Positions 1 through 6,980 of a stretch of DNA of 64,000 bases are shown one piece after another. Each line of letters opens with the position of its first letter. The stretch's first letter is position 1. The notes below the pieces were generated by a model. It did not search any database, was not told the DNA's origin, and saw nothing but the letters and a program-made list of their open reading frames with translations. The translations under genes were made by a program, and so were the position numbers. Origin of the DNA: an uncultured Muribaculaceae bacterium (GTDB taxonomy: Bacteria; Bacteroidota; Bacteroidia; Bacteroidales; Muribaculaceae); contig CANCXM010000017.1 in the NCBI GenBank assembly GCA_947381945.1, forward strand, positions 1 to 64,000, written 5' to 3'.

Positions 1-341
1 CCTTTTTAAGACAGATTTCCCATTTTCTCATTTGCTGCTGCAAAGTTAGAGTTTACTCGACGCTCTTTCTTGACTCGCTGGAATCTGGTAAATTCAAGAA
101 TCAGTCAAGAATGTAGCAATGGTAAGCGGCACTATGTGGATATGTATATTGACCACGTTGGTTTCGCTATGGCGTTGCCAATGCGTTTATGCATATTTGC
201 GTGAGGCCTCTGCTCCGTTGCTCGTTCTACTGATTCGGGCAATACCAGAGCCTCAGCGAGTGGGAGCGAGCAATAAGTATGGCTCTCACGCTTTTTTACA
301 ATTAATATGCCGATGCCGGGGGCCCTGAGGCAGATAAAAGT
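1..341. other. Left-edge intergenic region, no convincing gene
   Basis: No credible protein gene is visible before the lipoprotein that starts at 342. The only open frame (119-328) has no signal peptide or recognisable family and looks like chance. The right half is structurally suggestive. A GGGAGC/GCTCTC stem at 262-267 and 282-287 precedes a six-T run at 292-297, and TTGCTCG (218-224) can pair with CGAGCAA (267-273). This could be the terminator of something upstream or a small structured RNA; the evidence is weak. Confidence 0.4.
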
Positions 342-1178
342 ATGAAAAACAGTTATAAGTTTTTTGCAATGGGACTTGTTTCCCTCATGGGTGTATCGTT
401 CGCTTCTTGCAGCGATGACGATGATCCTAAAGGACCGGAAAATGTGGAAGGTCCTTCAGTTGAGAATGTGTTTACTGAAGGTTTGCCCTCGAATGTGGAT
501 GGTGCTACATTCACAACCAATGAAAAGGGACAGCTCACAAAGATTGTCGACGGTACCACAAGTATTACTTTTGAGTACGGCTCGTTCAATCCGTCGAGAG
601 CCAGCAACTTTACAGTTCTCATGAAAAAACGAGACTCAGCATATCCCACCGAAGGTAGCGATATTTATATGGAAATCAACAAGCAAGGTTTTGTTTCATA
701 CGCTTATCAAGTATATCTTGACGGAGACGATGCTGATGAATGGTGGTTCGAATATAACAAGGATGGACAGCTCACTCGCCTTAAACGTACTGAAAGCGGA
801 GATGATTTCAAGATAGCCTATACTAATGGAGACATCGCCAAGGTAACGCATGATGAAGATGACGGCGACCATCGTGAGTATACTATCAACTACACCAACA
901 CTGAGTATAAGAATGTTGTCGCAAACAAAGGCTGCCTTATGCTTTTCGATGATTTCTTCGAGGTGGATATGGATGAGATGGGCGAAGCTTATTTCGCAGG
1001 CCTTCTTGGTAAAGCCACAAAGAATCTGCCGATGGGTTACAGTGAAACCGGTAAGGAAGGTAGTGGTTCCTATACATATAATGAGACTTATCATTGGGTT
1101 TTCAACGCTGATAATCTGCCCGTTAAATTTTGGAAGGGCGATTACGAGAATGAGGCAACGACGTTCTCTTGGAAATAA
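342..1178 (+). CDS. DUF4595-type surface lipoprotein
   Basis: This is a 278-residue secreted lipoprotein of unknown function. An N-terminal hydrophobic stretch ends in a lipobox (SFASC, Cys23) followed at once by SDDDD. In Bacteroidota such an acidic run after the lipidated cysteine acts as a lipoprotein export signal to the cell surface, so surface exposure is inferred. The body has repeated short beta-strand segments with GQLTK/GQLTR turns near residues 63 and 144, and a C-terminal part (LGKATKNLP) resembling DUF4595. It stands alone, with a structured terminator about 80 bases downstream. The family assignment is by eye; the lipoprotein nature is firm. Confidence 0.75.
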   Translation: MKNSYKFFAMGLVSLMGVSFASCSDDDDPKGPENVEGPSVENVFTEGLPSNVDGATFTTNEKGQLTKIVDGTTSITFEYGSFNPSRASNFTVLMKKRDSAYPTEGSDIYMEINKQGFVSYAYQVYLDGDDADEWWFEYNKDGQLTRLKRTESGDDFKIAYTNGDIAKVTHDEDDGDHREYTINYTNTEYKNVVANKGCLMLFDDFFEVDMDEMGEAYFAGLLGKATKNLPMGYSETGKEGSGSYTYNETYHWVFNADNLPVKFWKGDYENEATTFSWK

Positions 1179-1257
1179 TCACCTATTGTTGTAAGCGGCA
1201 ATGTGACATAAGCTTGCCGGATGGCAATCGTTAAGCTCCGAAGCAGCGATGCGGTGG

Positions 1258-1332
1258 TAGCCCCACATTGAGCGGCAACGCAATGAAGCCCGAAAGGTGA
1301 AATTGCGTACCGAAGTGTGGGGTTATCTTTTT
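1258..1332 (+). terminator. Nested hairpin with U-run after the DUF4595 gene
   Basis: TAGCCCCACA (1258-1267) pairs with TGTGGGGTTA (1316-1325). Inside it ACGCAAT (1278-1284) pairs with ATTGCGT (1302-1308), closing a small loop. TTTTT follows at 1328-1332. The outer stem plus U-run fits an intrinsic terminator for the upstream gene. The internal stem makes it more elaborate than needed. Confidence 0.6.
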
Positions 1333-1406
1333 CTAAATTTTTTATGTCCGGATGAACTGATTCGGGGAAAATCGCGTTATTAGAAATGAACGTCAACTAT
1401 TGTTTT

Positions 1407-2591
1407 ATGAAAGGGAAATCAAGATTGTTAATGGTGTTAGCAGCGTTATGTCCTCTGGGCTTGTCCGCCCAGGGGATTGCTGACGTTGTGGCAGCTCTGG
1501 AGAAGACAGGCTGCTTCGAGGCTGACGCGACTTTCAACGTATCGCTCCCGCAGAGCGAGAACGATGTGGTCTATAATGTGAAGCTTTCGTCGGCTCCCGC
1601 TCCGTCAAGCCGTCTGTCGCCCTGTGACTACATCACCGAGTGGAGCCTCGAAACTCCCTCAGGTCCGGTCAAAGGGTTTTCGGCTTATTTTGACGGACAC
1701 CATTACCGCTACCGCAACGAACGTCTGCAGGAGTACCATCTCGAATGGGACTCCATCCCTTTCATGGCCCGTGGCAATTCGGAAGGTGTGCAGGCTTCGG
1801 CGCAGTTCACCGACCTCTATCCTGCGTATATCGCCAAGGAGTTGACCAAGATGTCGGCCGACAAGCGCTATTCCCTGACCGTGAAGCCCGACGCGATGTT
1901 TGACGGGAAGAAGGCTGTCGAGGTGAAGGCAGTGATGACTGTCAACGATGTCGAAGCCATGGAGAAGCGTTTCATCTTTGATTCCTCCACAGGTCTTCCG
2001 CTCAGAATCGACACCGAGAGCAATCCCGGACAGATTACGGAGCAGTCGATGCTCGTCAGCTACACCTATCCCGCTGAAATGCACTGTCCGGAACTCAGTG
2101 AGGAGACTTTGACGGCAAGCTATCCGGAGGTTTTCGAGAAATACAGAGAGAATAATTTCCGAATCGAGAACCTTGCGGGAACCCAATTGCCGACCTTTTC
2201 GCTCCCCACGACTACCGGTGAACGTTATACCTACCACCGCGGCGACAGTTTCGCTGTCCCGACAGTAATCGCCCTCCTTGATCCGACCGCAGGATTCAAC
2301 GCCGAGATTGTCGAAGCTGTGAGAGGTGCCGTCGACCGTCTGCCTGCGCAGGCTGATGTGATATGGGTGTTCAATTCGACCAATGTCGATGCAATTGAAA
2401 GTGTGGTGCCTCAGATCCGTGTCGGAGAGCATCTGCTGATGAATGGAAAGTCCCTTGCGCGTGACTGCGGGGCAGCCTCGCTCCCTGTGGTCATAATGGC
2501 CGAGAGCAGCGGAAAGGTGAAAAATGTCGTGCTCGGATTCAACAAGGAGCTTGGTAATGTTGTTTTACAGACGATGGCCCTGGTCGAATAG
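1407..2591 (+). CDS. Secreted LolA-like / thioredoxin-fold protein
   Basis: The open frame begins at 1386, but the ATG at 1407 (MKGKSRLL) gives a clean signal peptide ending near LSAQG, so I prefer it. The mature N-terminal half (about residues 20-250) looks like a LolA/LolB-type beta-sheet domain. The C-terminal part (about 260-394) starts with TQLPTFSLPTTTGERY, which is typical of AhpC/TSA or TlpA-like domains, but lacks a CxxC pair. It is therefore unlikely to be a disulfide oxidoreductase. The thiol peroxidase gene follows 72 bases later on the same strand. Function is unknown; periplasmic or outer-membrane-associated by inference. Confidence 0.65.
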   Translation: MKGKSRLLMVLAALCPLGLSAQGIADVVAALEKTGCFEADATFNVSLPQSENDVVYNVKLSSAPAPSSRLSPCDYITEWSLETPSGPVKGFSAYFDGHHYRYRNERLQEYHLEWDSIPFMARGNSEGVQASAQFTDLYPAYIAKELTKMSADKRYSLTVKPDAMFDGKKAVEVKAVMTVNDVEAMEKRFIFDSSTGLPLRIDTESNPGQITEQSMLVSYTYPAEMHCPELSEETLTASYPEVFEKYRENNFRIENLAGTQLPTFSLPTTTGERYTYHRGDSFAVPTVIALLDPTAGFNAEIVEAVRGAVDRLPAQADVIWVFNSTNVDAIESVVPQIRVGEHLLMNGKSLARDCGAASLPVVIMAESSGKVKNVVLGFNKELGNVVLQTMALVE

Positions 2592-2663
2592 TCCGTCCAT
2601 CCGGTCGCCACATCGCACAGTGATTACTTTAACTGTTTGAAATAAAGAAAACTATTATATATA

Positions 2664-3173
2664 ATGGAAACTGTATTATTTAAAGGTCAGCCCTGTCACA
2701 CTTGTGGCACTGTCCCCACCATTGGTGAAACCGCTCCTTGCTTCCACCTTGCAGGAGCCGATTTGTCGCAGCTTCTCTGCACTGATTTCGCAGGAAAGCG
2801 CGTAGTCCTCAACATCTTCCCGAGCCTCGACACTGAGGTGTGCGCCCGCAGCGTCCGCCGTTTCAATGAGGAAGCCGCCAAGCTTGATGACGTCGTTGTC
2901 ATCTGCGTGTCAATGGACCTTCCCTTTGCAATGGGCCGTTTCTGCACCATCGAGAACATCAAGAATGTGCTCTTCGGTTCAGCGTTCCGTTCGCCCCTCT
3001 TCGGTCAGAAGTATGGCGTGCAGCTCGTCGACGGTCCCCTCGCAGGTCTTCTTGCCCGTTGCGTGCTTGTGCTCGATGAAAACCGCCGTGTGATTTTCCG
3101 CGACCTTGTCGAGGAAATCACCAACGAGCCTGACTATGATGCCGCTCTCAAGGTTCTGAGAAAGGAAATCTGA
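2664..3173 (+). CDS. tpx: Thiol peroxidase (Tpx)
   Basis: Atypical 2-Cys peroxiredoxin of 169 residues that reduces peroxides with thioredoxin as electron donor. The peroxidatic cysteine is Cys60 in FPSLDTEVCARS and the resolving cysteine is Cys94 in DLPFAMGRFC, matching the two diagnostic Tpx motifs in order and spacing. Length is normal for the family. There is no signal peptide, so it should be cytoplasmic. Extra cysteines at 11, 14, 26, 39 and 81 are unusual in number. A strong hairpin terminator follows the stop. Confidence 0.95.
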   Translation: METVLFKGQPCHTCGTVPTIGETAPCFHLAGADLSQLLCTDFAGKRVVLNIFPSLDTEVCARSVRRFNEEAAKLDDVVVICVSMDLPFAMGRFCTIENIKNVLFGSAFRSPLFGQKYGVQLVDGPLAGLLARCVLVLDENRRVIFRDLVEEITNEPDYDAALKVLRKEI

Positions 3174-3212
3174 TAAAAGGCATATCCTCCCGATAAGGGA
3201 AGTTAATAAAGG

Positions 3213-3251
3213 AATCCGGACAGTGATTGCCACCGTCCGGATTCTTTTTTT
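3213..3251 (+). terminator. Intrinsic terminator of tpx
   Basis: AATCCGGAC (3213-3221) and GTCCGGATT (3235-3243) form a perfect 9-bp stem with a 13-nt loop, followed by CTTTTTTT. It lies between the convergent tpx and phospholipase genes and should serve tpx. Confidence 0.85.
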
Positions 3252-3272
3252 ATTGTATGGGTAAATTAGAGT

Positions 3273-4124
3273 TTAGTAATCGCTGAACAGTTTCGGCTTG
3301 ATGACGAAGCCGACGCGGATGGTCGAATGGAATTCCTTATAGGCAAGGAGGCCTTCGCCATAGCCGTTGTAGTATTGGACAAAGAGGTATTGGTTGTCGC
3401 GGGGGAAGACGCGGTAGTTGAATTCAACCGTAGTGTTGTAGTTCAGCTTCCAGCCTTTGCGTTTGACAAGGTTGACGGCGAGTCCCCATCTGCCGTTGGG
3501 CGAGGTCATGGCCGTCCCGACCTGATATATGCCGCAATAGTCGAGGATGTCGCGGTTCTCCGAGCCGTCAATGATGGGTATCCATGCTTTGGCGTGGACG
3601 AGCAACTGCGGATCAATCATGAAGCTTCCCGCGATGCTGATGCGGTTCCATGAGCGTGAGGCCGCCGCGTCGCGTCCGTTCGATTCATGTTCGGCGATGA
3701 GGCTGACTTTGCCGACATAGCGTCCCTTTACGAAAAGAGGTTTCGTCAGACCGATACCCGGATTGAAGTTGAGGTCGGTCATTGGCATGGAGTTTTCAAG
3801 GATGTTCCAGAAACACTTCTGGGTATAGAAGAGGTAGAGGTATGTGCCGAAAGGCAGGGTGCTTCGGGTGAGCCTCTGCGAGATGGACAACTGGAACTTT
3901 ATATTGCTGTTCTCGCGTGTGATGCGTTGGCCGACAGGGCAACCGAATATGAAGTAGTTGTCCTTGTAGAGTCCGAAGTAGGGTCCATCGTCAAACGCAC
4001 GGCGTATGCTGTCGTTGTTTATGTCATCGTTGCCTGTCGTCACAATCTGTGCCTGCGCTCCGTCGCGCGACCCGGCAAGCAGCATGATGGTGAATGCAAT
4101 GGCGATTCGCAATAGTGTTTTCAT
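3273..4124 (-). CDS. pldA: Outer-membrane phospholipase A
   Basis: Beta-barrel outer-membrane phospholipase that cleaves acyl chains from phospholipids reaching the outer leaflet. The OMPLA signature is clear: EHESNGRDAAASRSWNR, with His147, Ser149 and Asn160 (numbered from the ATG at 4124) matching the catalytic triad of the family. I chose 4124 because it gives a classical signal peptide (MKTLLRIAIAF to AQAQ) and lies just downstream of a TATATTTG promoter element at 4158-4165; the open frame itself extends to 4205. About 283 residues, normal for the family. It is divergently transcribed from the lipoprotein at 4191. Confidence 0.9.
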   Translation of the reverse strand: MKTLLRIAIAFTIMLLAGSRDGAQAQIVTTGNDDINNDSIRRAFDDGPYFGLYKDNYFIFGCPVGQRITRENSNIKFQLSISQRLTRSTLPFGTYLYLFYTQKCFWNILENSMPMTDLNFNPGIGLTKPLFVKGRYVGKVSLIAEHESNGRDAAASRSWNRISIAGSFMIDPQLLVHAKAWIPIIDGSENRDILDYCGIYQVGTAMTSPNGRWGLAVNLVKRKGWKLNYNTTVEFNYRVFPRDNQYLFVQYYNGYGEGLLAYKEFHSTIRVGFVIKPKLFSDY

Positions 4125-4157
4125 CCGGTGTGGAATAAATAGCCTTGAATATGAGTG

Positions 4158-4185
4158 CAAATATAGTGAAAAATTAGTAATTTTG
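4158..4185. promoter_or_regulatory. Divergent TAnnTTTG promoter pair
   Basis: On the minus strand TATATTTG (4165-4158) lies 33 bases before the pldA start. On the plus strand TAATTTTG (4178-4185) lies only five bases before the ATG at 4191. Both match the Bacteroidota -7 consensus. The plus-strand promoter would start transcription at or very near the ATG, suggesting a leaderless message. Confidence 0.5.
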
Positions 4186-4190
4186 CGCTC

Positions 4191-5438
4191 ATGCGCTATC
4201 TTCATGTTATACTCATGTCCCTCCTCGTTGTGCTGACGGGGTGTGGCAACGACGAGGAGTTCGTGATAAATTGTGAAATTCGCGGGCTCGGCTCCACGGG
4301 TGTGGAGATGTATTACACCTCACGCGGCATCCAGCATTCGAGTTTCCACCCTGTCGACGGCAAGGTGGCGCTCCACGGTGTGTCTTCGGAACCGACGCTT
4401 GTTGAGGTCTATACGATGGACAATCAGCCTCTCTTTTCGTGCGTGGCACGCAACGGTGATGAAATCAGCGTCAAGATGGAAATGGATAAGCCGTCGACGT
4501 TGAAGATTAAGGGTAACGATGCTTCCGAGCAATATGCCCGCTTCGTGGCAGAGAATGATTCCCTGCTCCGCAGCAACGATGTGGCTGCCATCAATGCGCT
4601 CGTTGCCGATGAGGTGCGCCGTCATCCCGACCGGATGTCGTCGGCTCTCCTTCTTGTGACCCGTTTCAATGCGCGCGGCTATGAACTTGAGGCCGACTCG
4701 CTCATCAATACACTCAAACCTGAGGCAAGGGCCAACGGTGTGATCGGTGCCTATCCCCGACTTGTCGGAGAGCAGGTGTCGACCTCTGCGCGTGGAAATG
4801 TGAAGCCCATGACCATACAGACCGGTCGGCAGAACCGGCGCGATACGGTGGTGCGCTACTGGCCGTCAAACCAGAGCTATAGCCTGATTGTAGTGACAGG
4901 CAACGGTAAGGGTGACAGTGTGCGCCGTGTGCTCCGCGAACTGACCAAGTCGCTCCACGAACGCCGTTTCAAGGCTCTCGAACTCGCCGCGATGGGCGAC
5001 AGCACTTCCTGGGCCATCGCTACCGCGCGCGACAGTGCCAAGTGGATGCAGGGTTGGTTGCCGGGCAGTGTTGCCTCTCCGGCAGTCCGTGCGCTTGCAA
5101 TCCCTTCGGTTCCGTTTTTTATCGTGACAGACAGCACCGGCCGTCAGATTTACCGTGGTCATTCGATAGTTGCTGCGGAGGATACGGTGAAGGCGCGTCT
5201 TGAACGCTTCCTGAAGTCGGGAGATGGCGAGGAGCAGGACAATGATGCCGCCGGTGAGACTGCGGTTCCGGCTGCCTCAGCAGTGAAAGCTGATGATACC
5301 CGCCCTACCAAGGCGCGCCTGCCTCGGCCTGAACTTGAAAAAATGCAGGCTCTCCCTGCGGATGGCCGACAGGATGAAAAGGTTCGTCCCGCCCGACAGC
5401 TTCAGCGGACAGCCGACAGCCGCAGGGTGAAACAATAA
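4191..5438 (+). CDS. DUF4369/thioredoxin-fold lipoprotein with charged tail
   Basis: Lipoprotein of 415 residues. The lipobox LTGC (Cys18) is followed by GNDEE, an acidic stretch compatible with surface export. Residues about 25-110 resemble DUF4369, the N-terminal beta domain common on Bacteroidota TlpA-like proteins. Residues about 215-345 resemble a thioredoxin fold with the cis-proline region IPSVPFFIV, but no CxxC is present, so a redox role is unlikely. The last 65 residues are a low-complexity Lys/Arg/Glu/Pro-rich tail, probably disordered. No function can be assigned. It diverges from pldA. Confidence 0.65.
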   Translation: MRYLHVILMSLLVVLTGCGNDEEFVINCEIRGLGSTGVEMYYTSRGIQHSSFHPVDGKVALHGVSSEPTLVEVYTMDNQPLFSCVARNGDEISVKMEMDKPSTLKIKGNDASEQYARFVAENDSLLRSNDVAAINALVADEVRRHPDRMSSALLLVTRFNARGYELEADSLINTLKPEARANGVIGAYPRLVGEQVSTSARGNVKPMTIQTGRQNRRDTVVRYWPSNQSYSLIVVTGNGKGDSVRRVLRELTKSLHERRFKALELAAMGDSTSWAIATARDSAKWMQGWLPGSVASPAVRALAIPSVPFFIVTDSTGRQIYRGHSIVAAEDTVKARLERFLKSGDGEEQDNDAAGETAVPAASAVKADDTRPTKARLPRPELEKMQALPADGRQDEKVRPARQLQRTADSRRVKQ

Positions 5439-5561
5439 GTCGCGGGTTTTCACGTTGGTAAATAGTATGCGGTGCGGTAGATGCCGGGTCAAAATCTCGG
5501 CCCGATGTGATATTTTGCCGCCACGCACATTTTTCTTGAAAACCAAGCTCAATTTACCACG

Positions 5562-6953
5562 ATGAAAACACTCCTCAGAATATTTTTTACTCTCACGGTC
5601 CTCTCGGCTTTCTCGGCCTGCATCGAGGATGGTATTGACACGTCGCCCTCCGCGCAACCCGAATTTTCGGTCGATACGCTGAAAATGGGTGTAGTGTTCA
5701 CCGGCCAGGCCACGCCTACAAGCCGTTTTATGGTCTATAACCGTCATGGCAAGATAATCAATATCAGTAATATCTCGCTGCGAGGGGGGGACGGGACCTT
5801 CCGCATCAACGTTGACGGCTTTGCCGGCACGGAGTTTCAGAATGTGGAAATCCGCCCCAACGACTCCATCTATGTCTTCGTCGAAGCCACCCTCCGGCCC
5901 AATGGCGCGCCTGCACTCACGGATTTCAACGATATTCTTGACTTTACCACCAACGGTGTGACCCGCAGCGTTGTGCTCAACGCATCCGGTCAGGATGTGG
6001 AGCGTCTGCGCGGTCTTGTGGTCGATGCCGACACGCGCCTCGAAGCCGGATACCCCTATCAGATTTTCGATTCGCTTGTCGTGGCCAAAGGTGCGACCCT
6101 CACGGTTGGCGAAGGGGTGATGATGCATTTCCACGACAAGGCTTTCATGCGTGTCGAGGGGAGTCTCGTGACGGAAGGTACGCCCCAAAATCCTGTCAAC
6201 ATGAGCGGTGACCGTACGGGCAACGTCGTTTCCGATATTTCCTTTGATTTAATGGCCTCGCAGTGGGAGGGTGTGCATTTCACTCCTGAAAGCCGAGGCA
6301 ACAGACTCAGCCATACAGTCATCCGCAACACCGTTGCGGGCGTGATGGCTGATTCTCTCTCGCAGGTCGACATGCTCAACTGCCGTCTGCGCAACAGTGC
6401 CGGATATTCGCTTGCAGGCCGCTACGCCGACCTGACCCTTACCGGTTGCGAGATTGCCGAGGCTGCCGACGGTGTGATGGCGCTCATTGGTGGCAAGGCA
6501 ACCGTCAGCAACTGCACCTTTGCCAACTACTATCTTTTCTCAGCCTTGCGCGGAGAGGCTGTGCAGCTCTATCATCTGAACTACAGTGATGATGACGGTT
6601 CGGGTATGCCCTTCATGGAAGCCGAATTCAACAATTGTATCTTTTATGGCAATGGCACGGACTTCTCTCCGGGCGATCTCACCGGAAGCATGGTCACGGT
6701 GCGCCGTTCGCTCCTGAAAAGCAACGGCAGCGACGACTCAAATTTCATCAATTGCATCTGGGGGGAGGATCCCCTCTACTACACAGTCCGTTCCGACTAC
6801 TACTTCGACTACCGTCTGCAGCCGGAATCACCTGCCATCGGCACAGCCGACCCGGCGCTCATCCCCGAAGCAGGGCGCAAAGACTTCTATGGCACCGACC
6901 GAGGTTCCAACCCCAACCTCGGCGCCTACCAGACCGCCAAGGAGGAAGAGTGA
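5562..6953 (+). CDS. Right-handed beta-helix lipoprotein
   Basis: 463-residue lipoprotein; the signal peptide ends at SAFSAC (Cys20). Residues about 30-140 form an Ig-like region (FMVYNRHGKIINISNISL), followed by a long parallel beta-helix (about 150-440) with recurring short strands and N/G turns (VIRNTVAGVM, CRLRNSAGYSL, CTFANYYLF). The C-terminus has the SPAIGTADP and NLGAYQ motifs common at the end of Bacteroidota choice-of-anchor/beta-helix surface proteins. No catalytic motif was recognised, so it may be a carbohydrate-binding or lyase-like protein. It is convergent with the TonB-dependent receptor, with only 27 bases between. Confidence 0.75.
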   Translation: MKTLLRIFFTLTVLSAFSACIEDGIDTSPSAQPEFSVDTLKMGVVFTGQATPTSRFMVYNRHGKIINISNISLRGGDGTFRINVDGFAGTEFQNVEIRPNDSIYVFVEATLRPNGAPALTDFNDILDFTTNGVTRSVVLNASGQDVERLRGLVVDADTRLEAGYPYQIFDSLVVAKGATLTVGEGVMMHFHDKAFMRVEGSLVTEGTPQNPVNMSGDRTGNVVSDISFDLMASQWEGVHFTPESRGNRLSHTVIRNTVAGVMADSLSQVDMLNCRLRNSAGYSLAGRYADLTLTGCEIAEAADGVMALIGGKATVSNCTFANYYLFSALRGEAVQLYHLNYSDDDGSGMPFMEAEFNNCIFYGNGTDFSPGDLTGSMVTVRRSLLKSNGSDDSNFINCIWGEDPLYYTVRSDYYFDYRLQPESPAIGTADPALIPEAGRKDFYGTDRGSNPNLGAYQTAKEEE

Positions 6954-6980
6954 AGTTCTCTTCGTGAAAAGCATCGCGGC

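Noticed and set aside
119-328. 69-codon open frame near the left edge
   Set aside because: No signal peptide, no recognisable family, unusual composition, and it overlaps structured sequence; likely chance.
5277-6188. 303-codon antisense frame across two lipoprotein genes
   Set aside because: Overlaps two supported genes and has shadow-like composition.
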